Source: Oceanospirillum linum
GTDB lineage: Bacteria; Pseudomonadota; Gammaproteobacteria; Pseudomonadales; Halomonadaceae
Direction of reading: 5' to 3'
NCBI RefSeq assembly: GCF_001995095.2
Contig: NZ_MTSD02000001.1
Coordinates: forward strand, 186,001 to 250,000
DNA length: 64,000 nt
Positions 27,203-36,514 of the stretch are shown here, one piece after another. The translations under genes were made by a program, and so were the position numbers. Each line of letters begins with the position of its first letter. Within the stretch, counting starts at the first letter, position 1. Below the pieces are notes generated by a model. It had not been told where the DNA came from. It saw nothing but the letters and a program-made list of their open reading frames with translations, and did not search any database.

Positions 27203-28393
27203 TTATAGTGCCAATAAGTTATTCAACGTACTTTCTACATCTGTCCATGTGTTAATCCAACAAATCCTAACACCAATATGTAGAAGTGATATTTCCATCA
27301 ACTCTTGTTGTTTGGGGTCACTTGGTTTTAAATGAATCCAGATATGCCTTGGACTTACTGCTGGGTTGCTCCCTGTTTGATTAGGCATTAACTGAGATAA
27401 CTCTTTGAGGTTATTTTGATGACTCCATGCAAGCCATTTTCTAATATTTGGATCTGAAAGTGAATGACCAATTATTAAGAACTTTGAGTTTTGAGCATGA
27501 TACAAGCACAATGTTTGAGCCCAAGTTGACGCATTACCTGCTATTTCTAAATATTCGCTTTCTCGGAAAACTAAATTCTGCCTAGAATCATTGGTCTTTT
27601 TACCTTTTGAACCTTTAGGGCTTATGGCTCCATGACAATGATGTATTGGCACGACATTTCTAGAGGAAGTTTCTACTCCTCGAAAAGATTTTACAAATTG
27701 TGCTGCGGGTTGATTCCATGAACCTCCGTTATTGTTTCTTGCTATATGCTTTATTTCAACAAGCATATGTAGCAAAGTATCAGCATTAAAGTTAATAATT
27801 GATAACGGGAGTCGGTCTTTATCATGAGCTTTACTTAAAACTTCAGCTAATTGATTTAATGTAGAGTCCGAGTAATTAGTATCAAAAAAATCCACTAAAG
27901 CTAACGTTTCATCTTTATTTAAATTTCTTGGCTTAGATAAGCCTTTCGCTAAGGCATTTTTTAGAAATGAGCTTCCCATTTGGTTCATTAAATCACTATA
28001 GAGGTGCTTCTCTAGCAAGTCATAAAAAGCATCCTTACCTGAACCAGTTATTTCAAGTTGATTAGACGCACCTTGAAGTAAAGAGTCCAATGACCATTTC
28101 GTGGCGTCAGCTATGTTATCAAACTCACTCGAAGTGCAGTTCCATCCAAATGCATCATTTACAACATTTCTAGTTAAGTCATACCAAGTAGGAACAAGAG
28201 AAAATGAAATGCCAGCACCTACACATAGCGTCCAAGAACTTGATGCTAAATGACCTTTATAATTCGGATTTTTGCCATCAAATGACTTATTTAATAACTC
28301 CACTAAGACTCCCGAGTTTGAAAATTTATAACATCTATGGACGCCCCTATTTTGGCAAGTAATTTCCGATAACATAAAAAGGTTTGCAGCCAT
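27203..28393 (-). CDS. SIR2-like NAD-hydrolase/deacetylase-family protein (cassette gene)
   Basis: 396 aa. SIR2 fold marks in order: GAGISFSLVPTWYDL (about 56), SIINFNADTLLH (about 203, for TTNYDxxL), the putative catalytic histidine in IHHCHGAI (about 250), SEYLEI (about 279) and IIGHSLSDPNIRKWL (about 305). Stand-alone SIR2_2 proteins of this kind often act in anti-phage defence by consuming NAD+. AT-rich compared with the chromosomal genes, and it ends at attC-2, so it is a mobile cassette. Partner genes are not evident. Whether it is an NADase is an inference. Confidence 0.78.
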   Translation of the reverse strand: MAANLFMLSEITCQNRGVHRCYKFSNSGVLVELLNKSFDGKNPNYKGHLASSSWTLCVGAGISFSLVPTWYDLTRNVVNDAFGWNCTSSEFDNIADATKWSLDSLLQGASNQLEITGSGKDAFYDLLEKHLYSDLMNQMGSSFLKNALAKGLSKPRNLNKDETLALVDFFDTNYSDSTLNQLAEVLSKAHDKDRLPLSIINFNADTLLHMLVEIKHIARNNNGGSWNQPAAQFVKSFRGVETSSRNVVPIHHCHGAISPKGSKGKKTNDSRQNLVFRESEYLEIAGNASTWAQTLCLYHAQNSKFLIIGHSLSDPNIRKWLAWSHQNNLKELSQLMPNQTGSNPAVSPRHIWIHLKPSDPKQQELMEISLLHIGVRICWINTWTDVESTLNNLLAL

Positions 28394-28553
28394 CTATTCG
28401 GATTTTAATCGGGCGTTCGCCCTAATTCCCTGATGAGCTTCGCTGATCTGGTTCTAATCATTTTAGCGTTCTCATATCGGAACGATGTTAGGGCCAGAAT
28501 GTCCAGATCACGGTTCAACCTGTCGTGTCATCTTTGATACTACCTGCGCAAAA
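28394..28553 (-). other. noncoding right end of an IS110/IS1111 element
   Basis: About 160 bases between the transposase fragment and the SIR2-like gene. In IS1111-group elements this end encodes the guide (seek/bridge) RNA. Its boundary with the SIR2 cassette is unclear; a short GGGCG/CGCCC hairpin lies at the cassette side. Confidence 0.4.
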
Positions 28554-28876
28554 TCAGGCTTCCTCTACTCTTTGATAACGAACGCCTTTGGCTAACAATG
28601 CCCAGGCTATCCGCGCTAACTTATTCGCCAATGCCACAATCACTTTGTTTTTGTGCATTCGGCTTTCCAAACTCTGTATCCAGCTATACCAAGGACTACC
28701 GGGCTTTGAATGGCGGATAACCGCTCTTGCCCCATGAATAAGAAGTCGCCTCAGATACGCATCACCACGTTTGCTGATACCTTGTAGTGTCTGCTTTCCT
28801 CCACTGGAATACTGCTTGGGTACAATCCCCAACCACGCCGAAAGTTGTCGCCCTGACTTAAATGCCTTGGCATCAT
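28554..28876 (-). pseudogene. IS110/IS1111-family transposase, C-terminal fragment
   Basis: The frame reads AFKSGRQLSAWLGIVPKQYSSGGK and onward through LQGISKRGDAYLRRLLIHGARAV to VRYQRVEEA, the transposase_20 C-terminal domain (about 107 residues) with its serine-containing region. The DEDD N-terminal domain is absent: homology stops near 28876. It is a remnant. Confidence 0.85.
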
Positions 28877-28887
28877 TTTAATCATAG

Positions 28888-28999
28888 GCATGCGCGTTTT
28901 GCCGATTTCAATATACCGCCAAAAATTGAGGAAAGATTTTGATTAGAAAGGGACAAATCCATTTTCTGATCTGACTGCTTCCCTGCTAAACGCGCATGC
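28888..28999. repeat. 112-bp segment bounded by 12-bp inverted repeats
   Basis: GCATGCGCGTTT at 28888-28899 and its exact complement AAACGCGCATGC at 28988-28999. No coding potential between. It starts right after the IS110 fragment, so it could be the trace of another small element. Confidence 0.5.
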
Positions 29000-29019
29000 G
29001 CATCTGCGCCAATAACCGT

Positions 29020-29049
29020 GCGCCTGTGTTCTTAAAAAAGAACAGGCGC
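29020..29049. other. strong hairpin without T tail
   Basis: GCGCCTGT...ACAGGCGC-type stem continued by TTCTT/AAGAA with a short A-rich loop. It lies in the noncoding gap between the mobile region and the CobW-like gene and could be an old terminator. Confidence 0.45.
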
Positions 29050-29114
29050 GGTTTCCATAATGTATTGAATTTGCAGATTATCCAATTTCGCCGTGCTGGT
29101 AAACCGGGCAAAAA

Positions 29115-29152
29115 GTCGGATGGCGCGCCCACGGCGCTTATGCCGACCTACA
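29115..29152. repeat. REP-like palindromic element 1
   Basis: GTCGGATGGCGC ... GGCGCTTATGCCGACCTACA has the arrangement of enterobacterial REP/PU sequences. A related copy lies at 54501-54546. It follows the CobW-like gene's 3' end by about 25 bases, a usual REP position. Confidence 0.6.
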
Positions 29153-29177
29153 TGGAAATGAGTCAATTCAAGCGGAG

Positions 29178-30359
<1,182 letters not shown>

Positions 30360-30412
30360 GGGGAACTCCTGCAAGACAGCCGGGCTGCCGATAAATAGTG
30401 TAATCCTAAAAA

Positions 30413-30427
30413 TGTTACAACATAACA
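30413..30427. promoter_or_regulatory. Zur-box-like palindrome
   Basis: TGTTA-CAACA-TAACA, a perfect 5-5-5 dyad similar to gammaproteobacterial Zur boxes (TGTTATNNNATAACA type). It lies between the divergent CobW-like gene and the gene at 30484, so it could control both. Confidence 0.65.
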
Positions 30428-30483
30428 TTTTAAATGTCTGCCGGATCACCCATGAAACTCAGTATCGTTAAACAGGTGCTCTT

Positions 30484-30723
30484 ATGCGTCGCTCCAGCCG
30501 GAACCCTTTTTTACGCCTGCCGATCACTCTTGGCAATGATGTGATCCACCACCTGATTCATGCAGATCATATTCTGCAGATCACCGCCGAAGATGAGCTA
30601 TCCTGCTCTCTGGAACTGATTAATGGCAAGGAGTACCAGGTAGAGCTGGATCTGAAAGCGATGGAACACCTGCTAAATCAGGCATATGGCCATGAATTAG
30701 CCCAGCCAGCATTGGATCTGTAG
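30484..30723 (+). CDS. hypothetical 79-aa protein
   Basis: Charged N-terminus MRRSSRNPFLRLPITLG, then a mixed alpha/beta sequence containing YQVELDLKAMEHLLNQAYG. No membrane helix and no metal motif apart from scattered histidines (VIHHLIHADHI). I recognise no family. It is divergent from the CobW-like gene across the Zur-type box and convergent with pxpBC, so a zinc-responsive role is possible but unproven. Confidence 0.5.
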   Translation: MRRSSRNPFLRLPITLGNDVIHHLIHADHILQITAEDELSCSLELINGKEYQVELDLKAMEHLLNQAYGHELAQPALDL

Positions 30724-30740
30724 GCTGCGGCCATCACCTT

Positions 30741-32480
30741 TTAAGCCTTACGGAAGTATCGATAAAAGCGCATCAGATCCTGCTGTGCGCCATGGCATGA
30801 CATAAGCTCAAAGCGCACTTTGGTATTGGGGTGACGCTGGGCCAGCTGACCGGTATCCGGTGGATAAACGCAACCTAGCTTGGGGTAGCCACCAATGGTC
30901 TGGCGGTCACGCATCAACACGATGGGCTGACCATCCGGTGGCACCTGAATCGCCCCCAGTGCAATACCTTCAGAGGTGATACCTGACTGCAGCGCTTTAA
31001 TCGGTGTACCCTGCAGACGTACTCCCATACGGTCACTGTCCGGTGAAATCTGATATTCCTCACTGAAGAAGCGCTCCAGCTGCTCCGCCGGAAACTGATT
31101 ATACTGATAACCGGCAATCACCCGCAGCACCAGATTTTCGGAGTAATCCGGCAGATAATTGTTACTGACCCGCTTGCCGATCAGTTTCTGCAATTGAGGA
31201 TCTTTGCGGTGTTCCTGCTCGTCACAAGGCAGACAATCACCAAAGTTCAGCAGTTTGCCCTCTCCGGTCAGCCCTCCCATCTGCTCTCGCTGAACCGTAG
31301 CGACACTGCCAAAACACGGCTTAACCTGGAAGCCGCCCTTCACCGCCAGATAAGCCCGCGTGCCGGAACGGGGGTAGCCAAATTCCAGCCGATCACCTGC
31401 CCGCACAGGAATCACCTGCCAATTCGCCACGGGCTGACCATTCAAAGTCGGTGCGAGATCTGCTCCGGTGACCGCAATCAGAGTATCCACCTGGGCCTGC
31501 AGTTTGAGGCCACCAAAGCTGACCTCCACGGCCGGAGCATTCCAGGGGTTTTTCAACAGATGGTTACCCCAGAGAAAAGCATGTTCATCCAGTGGCCCAC
31601 CGGTGGTCAGGCCAACATGCTGAAAACCGATACGTCCGGCATCCTGTAACTGGGACATCAACCCCGGATGAATCACGGTAAAGCCCGCTTTCAGGCCTGA
31701 GCTAAGATCAGCGCTTTTATCACTGTTTTTGACCTGAGCCGCATCTGGCTGCATTTTTTGATCCGGGACAGCATCAGTATCGGTATCAAGGACACCACCC
31801 AGCGCCAGAAACTGCTCCCGGCTGATAGGTTCAAAACGTACCGAATCCCCCGGAGCTAAAGGGGTCAGATCCGGCAGGGAACGATCGATCATCCCCTGGG
31901 GTGTTCGGCCAATAATATTCCAGCCGCCGGGGGATTCCAGCGGATATACCGCCGTTTGCGTACCCGCAATCGCAACGGAGCCTTTAGCAACACTAAGGCG
32001 TGGAGTGGCATGACGGGGAGCCTGAATGGACGCATCGACATCCCCCAGATAGGCAAAACCGGGAGCAAATCCGATGGCGGCGACCCGATAAGCTTTACGG
32101 CTATGTCGCTGAATGACCTCGTCGGGAGTTAAGCCTCTGCTCTGTGCCAGTGCTTCCAGGTCCGGTGCCACCTCGGGGTGATAGTAAACGGGAATCGAAA
32201 TCTGCCGGCCTGCTCTGATGGCTTCCGAGGGGTTATTCGCCCAATGTTCCGCCAGGGGCTCCAGCAGGGCATCAAGCTGGAATCTGAGCTTTGCCGCATC
32301 CGTCTGCAGCAGATCAAAGGTGACCAGAACCGTTGTATAAGCCGGAATCAAATCGGTTATACCGGTCAGTCCCCGAATCTTTTCACAAGCCTGGGCGATG
32401 CGGGCACTAAGCTGAGCACTGGGTCGAGCGGCAAAATAGAGTATCAGACTGTCAGTAGAGGCTGTTTCAATACGCACCAT
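30741..32480 (-). CDS. pxpBC: 5-oxoprolinase subunits B and C, fused
   Basis: 579 aa. Residues about 1-225 are PxpB (KipI/allophanate hydrolase subunit 1: AAIGFAPGFAYLGDV, TPRLSVAKGSVAIAGTQTAVYPL in part, GGWNIIGRTP). Residues about 265-575 are PxpC (KipA: IHPGLMSQLQDAGRIGFQHVG, GGPLDEHAFLWGN, TIGGYPKLG). With PxpA, encoded just upstream, the complex hydrolyses 5-oxoproline to glutamate with ATP. The subunits are separate genes in E. coli; here they are one polypeptide joined by a linker near 230-262. Confidence 0.92.
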   Translation of the reverse strand: MVRIETASTDSLILYFAARPSAQLSARIAQACEKIRGLTGITDLIPAYTTVLVTFDLLQTDAAKLRFQLDALLEPLAEHWANNPSEAIRAGRQISIPVYYHPEVAPDLEALAQSRGLTPDEVIQRHSRKAYRVAAIGFAPGFAYLGDVDASIQAPRHATPRLSVAKGSVAIAGTQTAVYPLESPGGWNIIGRTPQGMIDRSLPDLTPLAPGDSVRFEPISREQFLALGGVLDTDTDAVPDQKMQPDAAQVKNSDKSADLSSGLKAGFTVIHPGLMSQLQDAGRIGFQHVGLTTGGPLDEHAFLWGNHLLKNPWNAPAVEVSFGGLKLQAQVDTLIAVTGADLAPTLNGQPVANWQVIPVRAGDRLEFGYPRSGTRAYLAVKGGFQVKPCFGSVATVQREQMGGLTGEGKLLNFGDCLPCDEQEHRKDPQLQKLIGKRVSNNYLPDYSENLVLRVIAGYQYNQFPAEQLERFFSEEYQISPDSDRMGVRLQGTPIKALQSGITSEGIALGAIQVPPDGQPIVLMRDRQTIGGYPKLGCVYPPDTGQLAQRHPNTKVRFELMSCHGAQQDLMRFYRYFRKA

Positions 32481-32581
32481 GGGGTTATCAGTTCCGGTTG
32501 TTTCTCGTGGTTCTGGTCATGCAAATAGCTACAGAGCCGGATCAGAAAGACGGCTCCGTCACCCATCATCATAAACATTAC

Positions 32582-33343
32582 TTAACGCGCGTTCAGTGCC
32601 CGGCGAATCGCTTTTACCGCCTGCAAAGACGCATCATTGTCCCCGTGTACACATAGGGTATCAGCCTTAAGAAGGACATTAACATCTGGTGTCAAAGTCG
32701 AAACTTCATACCCCTGAGCAATAGCCAGAGCCTGTTGTACCACCTGCTGAGGATCATGGTAAACAGCGCCAAGTATACGACGGCTCACTAAGCGGCCTTG
32801 CTCGTCATAAGCACGATCAGCAAAGGCTTCAAACATAAGAGGAATACCTACGGCGGCGGCCAGCTGCTCTTGTTGGGTGTTGTCTGCCGTTGCCATGACC
32901 AATACCGGTAGCGGGTCAGCACCTGTAAGGCTCTCCCTCGGCGTAAAGTCAGCCACCGCCTGCAAAATAGCCCGCAAAACATCAGGCTGCTGCATCATGT
33001 CGTTATACAGGGCACCGTGGGGCTTAACGTAACTGACGCTTTGCCCCTGGGACTGGCAGATTCCCTGCAGTGCTCCCAGCTGATAGAGCACCATGCTGTA
33101 AATTTCATCAAAAGAGCAGGCAAGACTACGACGACCAAAACCCACCAGATCTGGGTAGGCCGGATGCGCGCCGACTCTGACACCATGCTGTTTAGCAAGG
33201 GCTACAGTACGCTGCATAATCAAGGGGTCTGCTGCGTGAAAACCGCAGGCGATATTTGCCATATCAATATGGGGCATCACGTCCTGATCCATTCCTGCAG
33301 ACCAGTTACCAAAGCTTTCGCCCAGATCACAATTAAGCTTCAT
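32582..33343 (-). CDS. pxpA: 5-oxoprolinase subunit A (LamB/YcsF family)
   Basis: 253 aa from the ATG at 33343 ([14 protein letters not shown]), the normal start; the frame extends further without need. [37 protein letters not shown] and [15 protein letters not shown] are family blocks with the metal- or substrate-binding His/Asp residues. First gene of a probable pxpA-pxpBC operon, 102 bases before pxpBC. Confidence 0.94.
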   Translation of the reverse strand: MKLNCDLGESFGNWSAGMDQDVMPHIDMANIACGFHAADPLIMQRTVALAKQHGVRVGAHPAYPDLVGFGRRSLACSFDEIYSMVLYQLGALQGICQSQGQSVSYVKPHGALYNDMMQQPDVLRAILQAVADFTPRESLTGADPLPVLVMATADNTQQEQLAAAVGIPLMFEAFADRAYDEQGRLVSRRILGAVYHDPQQVVQQALAIAQGYEVSTLTPDVNVLLKADTLCVHGDNDASLQAVKAIRRALNAR

Positions 33344-33596
33344 ATTTCTGCCTGTTAAGTCAATGCGGTTATCCTGCACCGGAAAGGAAGAAACTCACAC
33401 CAGACTACGCCAGCGGCCCATTAAAAGCGCTGTTTTTATTACACTTTTCACCTTAACACAGTTAGATTATACCCTGTCGGATTTATGACCTGAACCCTGG
33501 GTCGATCCGGGCCCTGCCACAGGAGGTATTCATCTGAAGCCAGGGCGATCTCTCAACCTTTATTTCCGGACTTAAACCTTTTGAGGTGACCCTCCC

Positions 33597-34745
33597 ATGC
33601 CGACAACGGAACCGACTCCTCCCGTCACAGCGACAGTCACAGCGGTTGACCCTGTATCCATCACCTCAGCGGCCGCCACTGAAGGCGCTCACAATACCAT
33701 CGCCATGATTTATACCGGTGGCACCATCGGAATGGTCGGCAGCGACAAGGGCCTGATACCCGGTGGCAATATGGCTGAACGCCTGCTGAATCAATTGCAA
33801 ACTCTACCGGAAAAACGGCGACGGACACTGCCCGCCTTTGATCTTCTGACCTTACCCCAGCTGATCGACAGCTCAAACGCAACGCCCGGGGATTGGTTAG
33901 ACCTGAACCGTTTGATCCGTCACCATTCCAGGCGCTATCAGGCGTTTATCATTTTGCACGGCACGGATACACTGGCTTATACCGCCTCTGCCCTGAGTTT
34001 TCTGCTACCACAGAATCTTCCCTGTATCGTTACGGGGTCTCAATATCCACTGGAGAAAGAAGCCAGCGATGCACTGAGCAATGTGGAAGCCTCTCTGCTG
34101 GTGGCGAGCAGCCTGATCAATCAGCCGATGGCACACAATGCTGGAGTCATCGTGTTTGGCGGCAAAATACTTCAGGGCAACAGGGCCAGCAAAGTCAGTA
34201 CCCACTCAGCACAGGGATTTGACTGCATCAACCTGCCCGCTTTAGGCACTTGCTCGGAAGGCAAACTGAGCTGGTCGGCTTCTGCTCAAATGGCTGCAGA
34301 GCTGAAGCCCACACCGGATATCAATTTCCCGCAGATCAGCACTGACGCGATACATGATATTCCTCAGGTGGTCATACTGAAACTCTGGCCCGGCATTCAA
34401 TCTCAGCAGATCGCAAGCCTGCTGGCAGCCCCTGTTAAAGGCGTTATTCTGGAAAGTTACGGCAGCGGTAATGCCCCGGATTTGAATCAGCCACTGCTGA
34501 GTGCATTTAAAGCAGCCACAGACCGTGGCATTATCATTGTCAATCGCAGTCAATGCCCTGAAGGCTCTGTTAGCATGAGCTATGCTGCGGGTTCCGCCCT
34601 CAGCGAGGCTGGTATTATCAGCGGTTATGATCTGACCTGTGAAGCCGCCTTCAGTAAGCTCACACTTCTGCTCTGCAGTAATCTGAGCAACAAACAGGTA
34701 AAAGAAGCATTTAATCGAAACCATTATGCCGAGTGTAGCGTATAG
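33597..34745 (+). CDS. ansA: L-asparaginase, type I-like (cytoplasmic)
   Basis: 382 aa. First catalytic threonine in MIYTGGTIGM (about residue 42) and the second in LHGTDTLAYTASALSF (about 123), with TGSQYPL. A 30-residue Thr/Pro-rich N-terminal extension without signal features precedes the domain. It converts asparagine to aspartate and ammonia. GAGGTG lies seven bases before the ATG. Close to the 5-oxoprolinase genes, it fits a glutamate/aspartate supply role. Confidence 0.87.
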   Translation: MPTTEPTPPVTATVTAVDPVSITSAAATEGAHNTIAMIYTGGTIGMVGSDKGLIPGGNMAERLLNQLQTLPEKRRRTLPAFDLLTLPQLIDSSNATPGDWLDLNRLIRHHSRRYQAFIILHGTDTLAYTASALSFLLPQNLPCIVTGSQYPLEKEASDALSNVEASLLVASSLINQPMAHNAGVIVFGGKILQGNRASKVSTHSAQGFDCINLPALGTCSEGKLSWSASAQMAAELKPTPDINFPQISTDAIHDIPQVVILKLWPGIQSQQIASLLAAPVKGVILESYGSGNAPDLNQPLLSAFKAATDRGIIIVNRSQCPEGSVSMSYAAGSALSEAGIISGYDLTCEAAFSKLTLLLCSNLSNKQVKEAFNRNHYAECSV

Positions 34746-34784
34746 CCAGTGTCATACTGAGCCAACTCAAGAGAGAAGGGAATA

Positions 34785-36104
34785 ATGCCGGAACACGACA
34801 CCAAAAGTACCGCTGAAACTCCAAATACCGTTTTTTACCGGGACTTGCCAGCTGTTACCGACTTTTCTCTGCTGCTGAACCTTGATGCCTATCAGCCAGT
34901 ACCGGATAACTGGTATGTGCTGGTAGCCGATGTGGTGAACTCCACCGGTGCCATTCTGAATAATCGCTACCAGGATGTGAATACCTTGGGTGCCAGCTGT
35001 ATTATTGCGGTATTAAATGCCTGCGAGCAGGTGATCTCTGCTACCTGCCAGGCACCGCAATCCTCTGCAACAGCCGGAGATATGGCAGCGGTTCCGGCGG
35101 CTCAAAGCCGTGAGCATATTCCTTATGTCTTTGGCGGTGACGGGGCCTCCTTTTGTATCCCTCCCTGTTATTTGGATGCCGCTCTGGCTGCCCTCAAGGG
35201 GACTCAGAAAGTCTCTACAGAAGCTTACAACCTGGAGCTGCGCACGGGCTTTGTCGCCGTATCCGACCTGCGGGCAGCAGGCCATGAACTGCTGATCAGT
35301 AAGATGCAGGTCAGCCAGCATGCCTTTCAGGCCGCATTTGCCGGTAGCGGCATGACCGAAGCAGAAATTTGGCTGAAAAAAGACCCTGAAAAGTATGCGA
35401 TTGCGGATTCAATTCCTGCTGAAGCTGATTTCTCCGGCCTGCAATGTCGATGGGATCGCATTCCCAGCCCCCGGGAGGAGACAGTTTCTCTGCTGGTGGA
35501 AAGCCAATGTGAAACTCTGGATCAGCAAAGTCAGCTGTATCAGGATACACTGAGTAAAATCATTGAAATATATGGCGACCGGGATCAGCATCACCCGCTA
35601 CAGGCCAACCGGATGCAGATAACCTTCTCCAATGAGAAGCTACGCACGGAAACGCTACTCTATAGTGCTGGAAAAAGCCGGCTCTACAAACTGGGTTACG
35701 CCTTAAAAATCCGGTTTATTGCTATCATGGCCCGTATCATGATGGCCAGTAATATCGTTATTAAGGGCTATAACTGGGGTGGTTATAAAGAAGATATGAT
35801 CCGCCACTCAGATCACCGTAAATTCGATAATATGCTGCGCATGGTAATGGCAGGCACGCCACAACAACGAGAACAACTGGAAAACTGGCTGAAAGAACGA
35901 CAGAGCGCAGGGGTGCTGCACTACGGTATCAGCACATCAGAGGCAGCACTGTTAACCTGTCTGGTATTTCAGCATGGTACAGACCATTTCCATTTTGTCG
36001 ATGGTGCCGATGGTGGTTATGCCCTTGCCGCTACCCACCTGAAACGGCAACGGAAAACATCACATGACATAAAGACAACGGCAATCCATGATGCACCGAT
36101 ATAG
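34785..36104 (+). CDS. DUF3095 family protein
   Basis: 439 aa, soluble. N-terminal half contains YVLVADVVNSTGAI, VFGGDGASFCIP and LRTGFVAVSDL, a pattern reminiscent of class III nucleotide cyclases (DVxxST and GGDGA). The C-terminal half contains NWGGYKEDMIRHSDHRKFD. DUF3095 has no established function. GAGAGAAGGGAA precedes the ATG, and it lies 39 bases after asparaginase, probably in one transcript. Its stop lies inside a duplicated 19-bp sequence. Confidence 0.82.
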   Translation: MPEHDTKSTAETPNTVFYRDLPAVTDFSLLLNLDAYQPVPDNWYVLVADVVNSTGAILNNRYQDVNTLGASCIIAVLNACEQVISATCQAPQSSATAGDMAAVPAAQSREHIPYVFGGDGASFCIPPCYLDAALAALKGTQKVSTEAYNLELRTGFVAVSDLRAAGHELLISKMQVSQHAFQAAFAGSGMTEAEIWLKKDPEKYAIADSIPAEADFSGLQCRWDRIPSPREETVSLLVESQCETLDQQSQLYQDTLSKIIEIYGDRDQHHPLQANRMQITFSNEKLRTETLLYSAGKSRLYKLGYALKIRFIAIMARIMMASNIVIKGYNWGGYKEDMIRHSDHRKFDNMLRMVMAGTPQQREQLENWLKERQSAGVLHYGISTSEAALLTCLVFQHGTDHFHFVDGADGGYALAATHLKRQRKTSHDIKTTAIHDAPI

Positions 36105-36139
36105 AAACACCCCGTACCTGATAGAAACACCCCGTACCT
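36101..36139. repeat. 19-bp direct duplication at the DUF3095 gene end
   Basis: Two exact copies of ATAGAAACACCCCGTACCT one base apart (36101-36119 and 36121-36139). The first contains the TAG stop of the DUF3095 gene. Confidence 0.9.
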
Positions 36140-36263
36140 ATGGCCAATCAATGGCCATACTTTGTTTCTGTTGCATCCCGCTATAGCCCGGCGTAAAGTC
36201 CGGTTTAACCACCTTATTTATATGGAATAGTTACCCACACAACGTTCTGAGCAGGAAGCCAAC

Positions 36264-36434
36264 ATGACCGAAGAAGAATTCAAAGCGCTACAGCAATGGC
36301 AAAGTAATGATCTATTAGAAGGTGTCCGCTGCCTGATGGCCGTTACCGAGGTAAATAGCCTGACCGATCTGTTCCGCCTCAATGAGTTGGCAGAAAGCTA
36401 TCGTCAGCATTACCCGTTACCGAATCAGGAGTAA
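36264..36434 (+). CDS. 56-aa hypothetical protein
   Basis: MTEEEFKALQQWQSNDLLEG... to PLPNQE: acidic, helical, with one cysteine, no membrane segment. CAGGAAG lies six bases before the ATG, and the codon use resembles the neighbours. No family recognised. It sits alone between the DUF3095 and YhiN-type genes. Confidence 0.6.
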   Translation: MTEEEFKALQQWQSNDLLEGVRCLMAVTEVNSLTDLFRLNELAESYRQHYPLPNQE

Positions 36435-36514
36435 CGGAAAAATACCCTTCGCCCGCTTTACAGTACCCCGGCATTTCACTAGAGTTCGCCCTCTGCAAAA
36501 TGGGGTAGCGAGTA

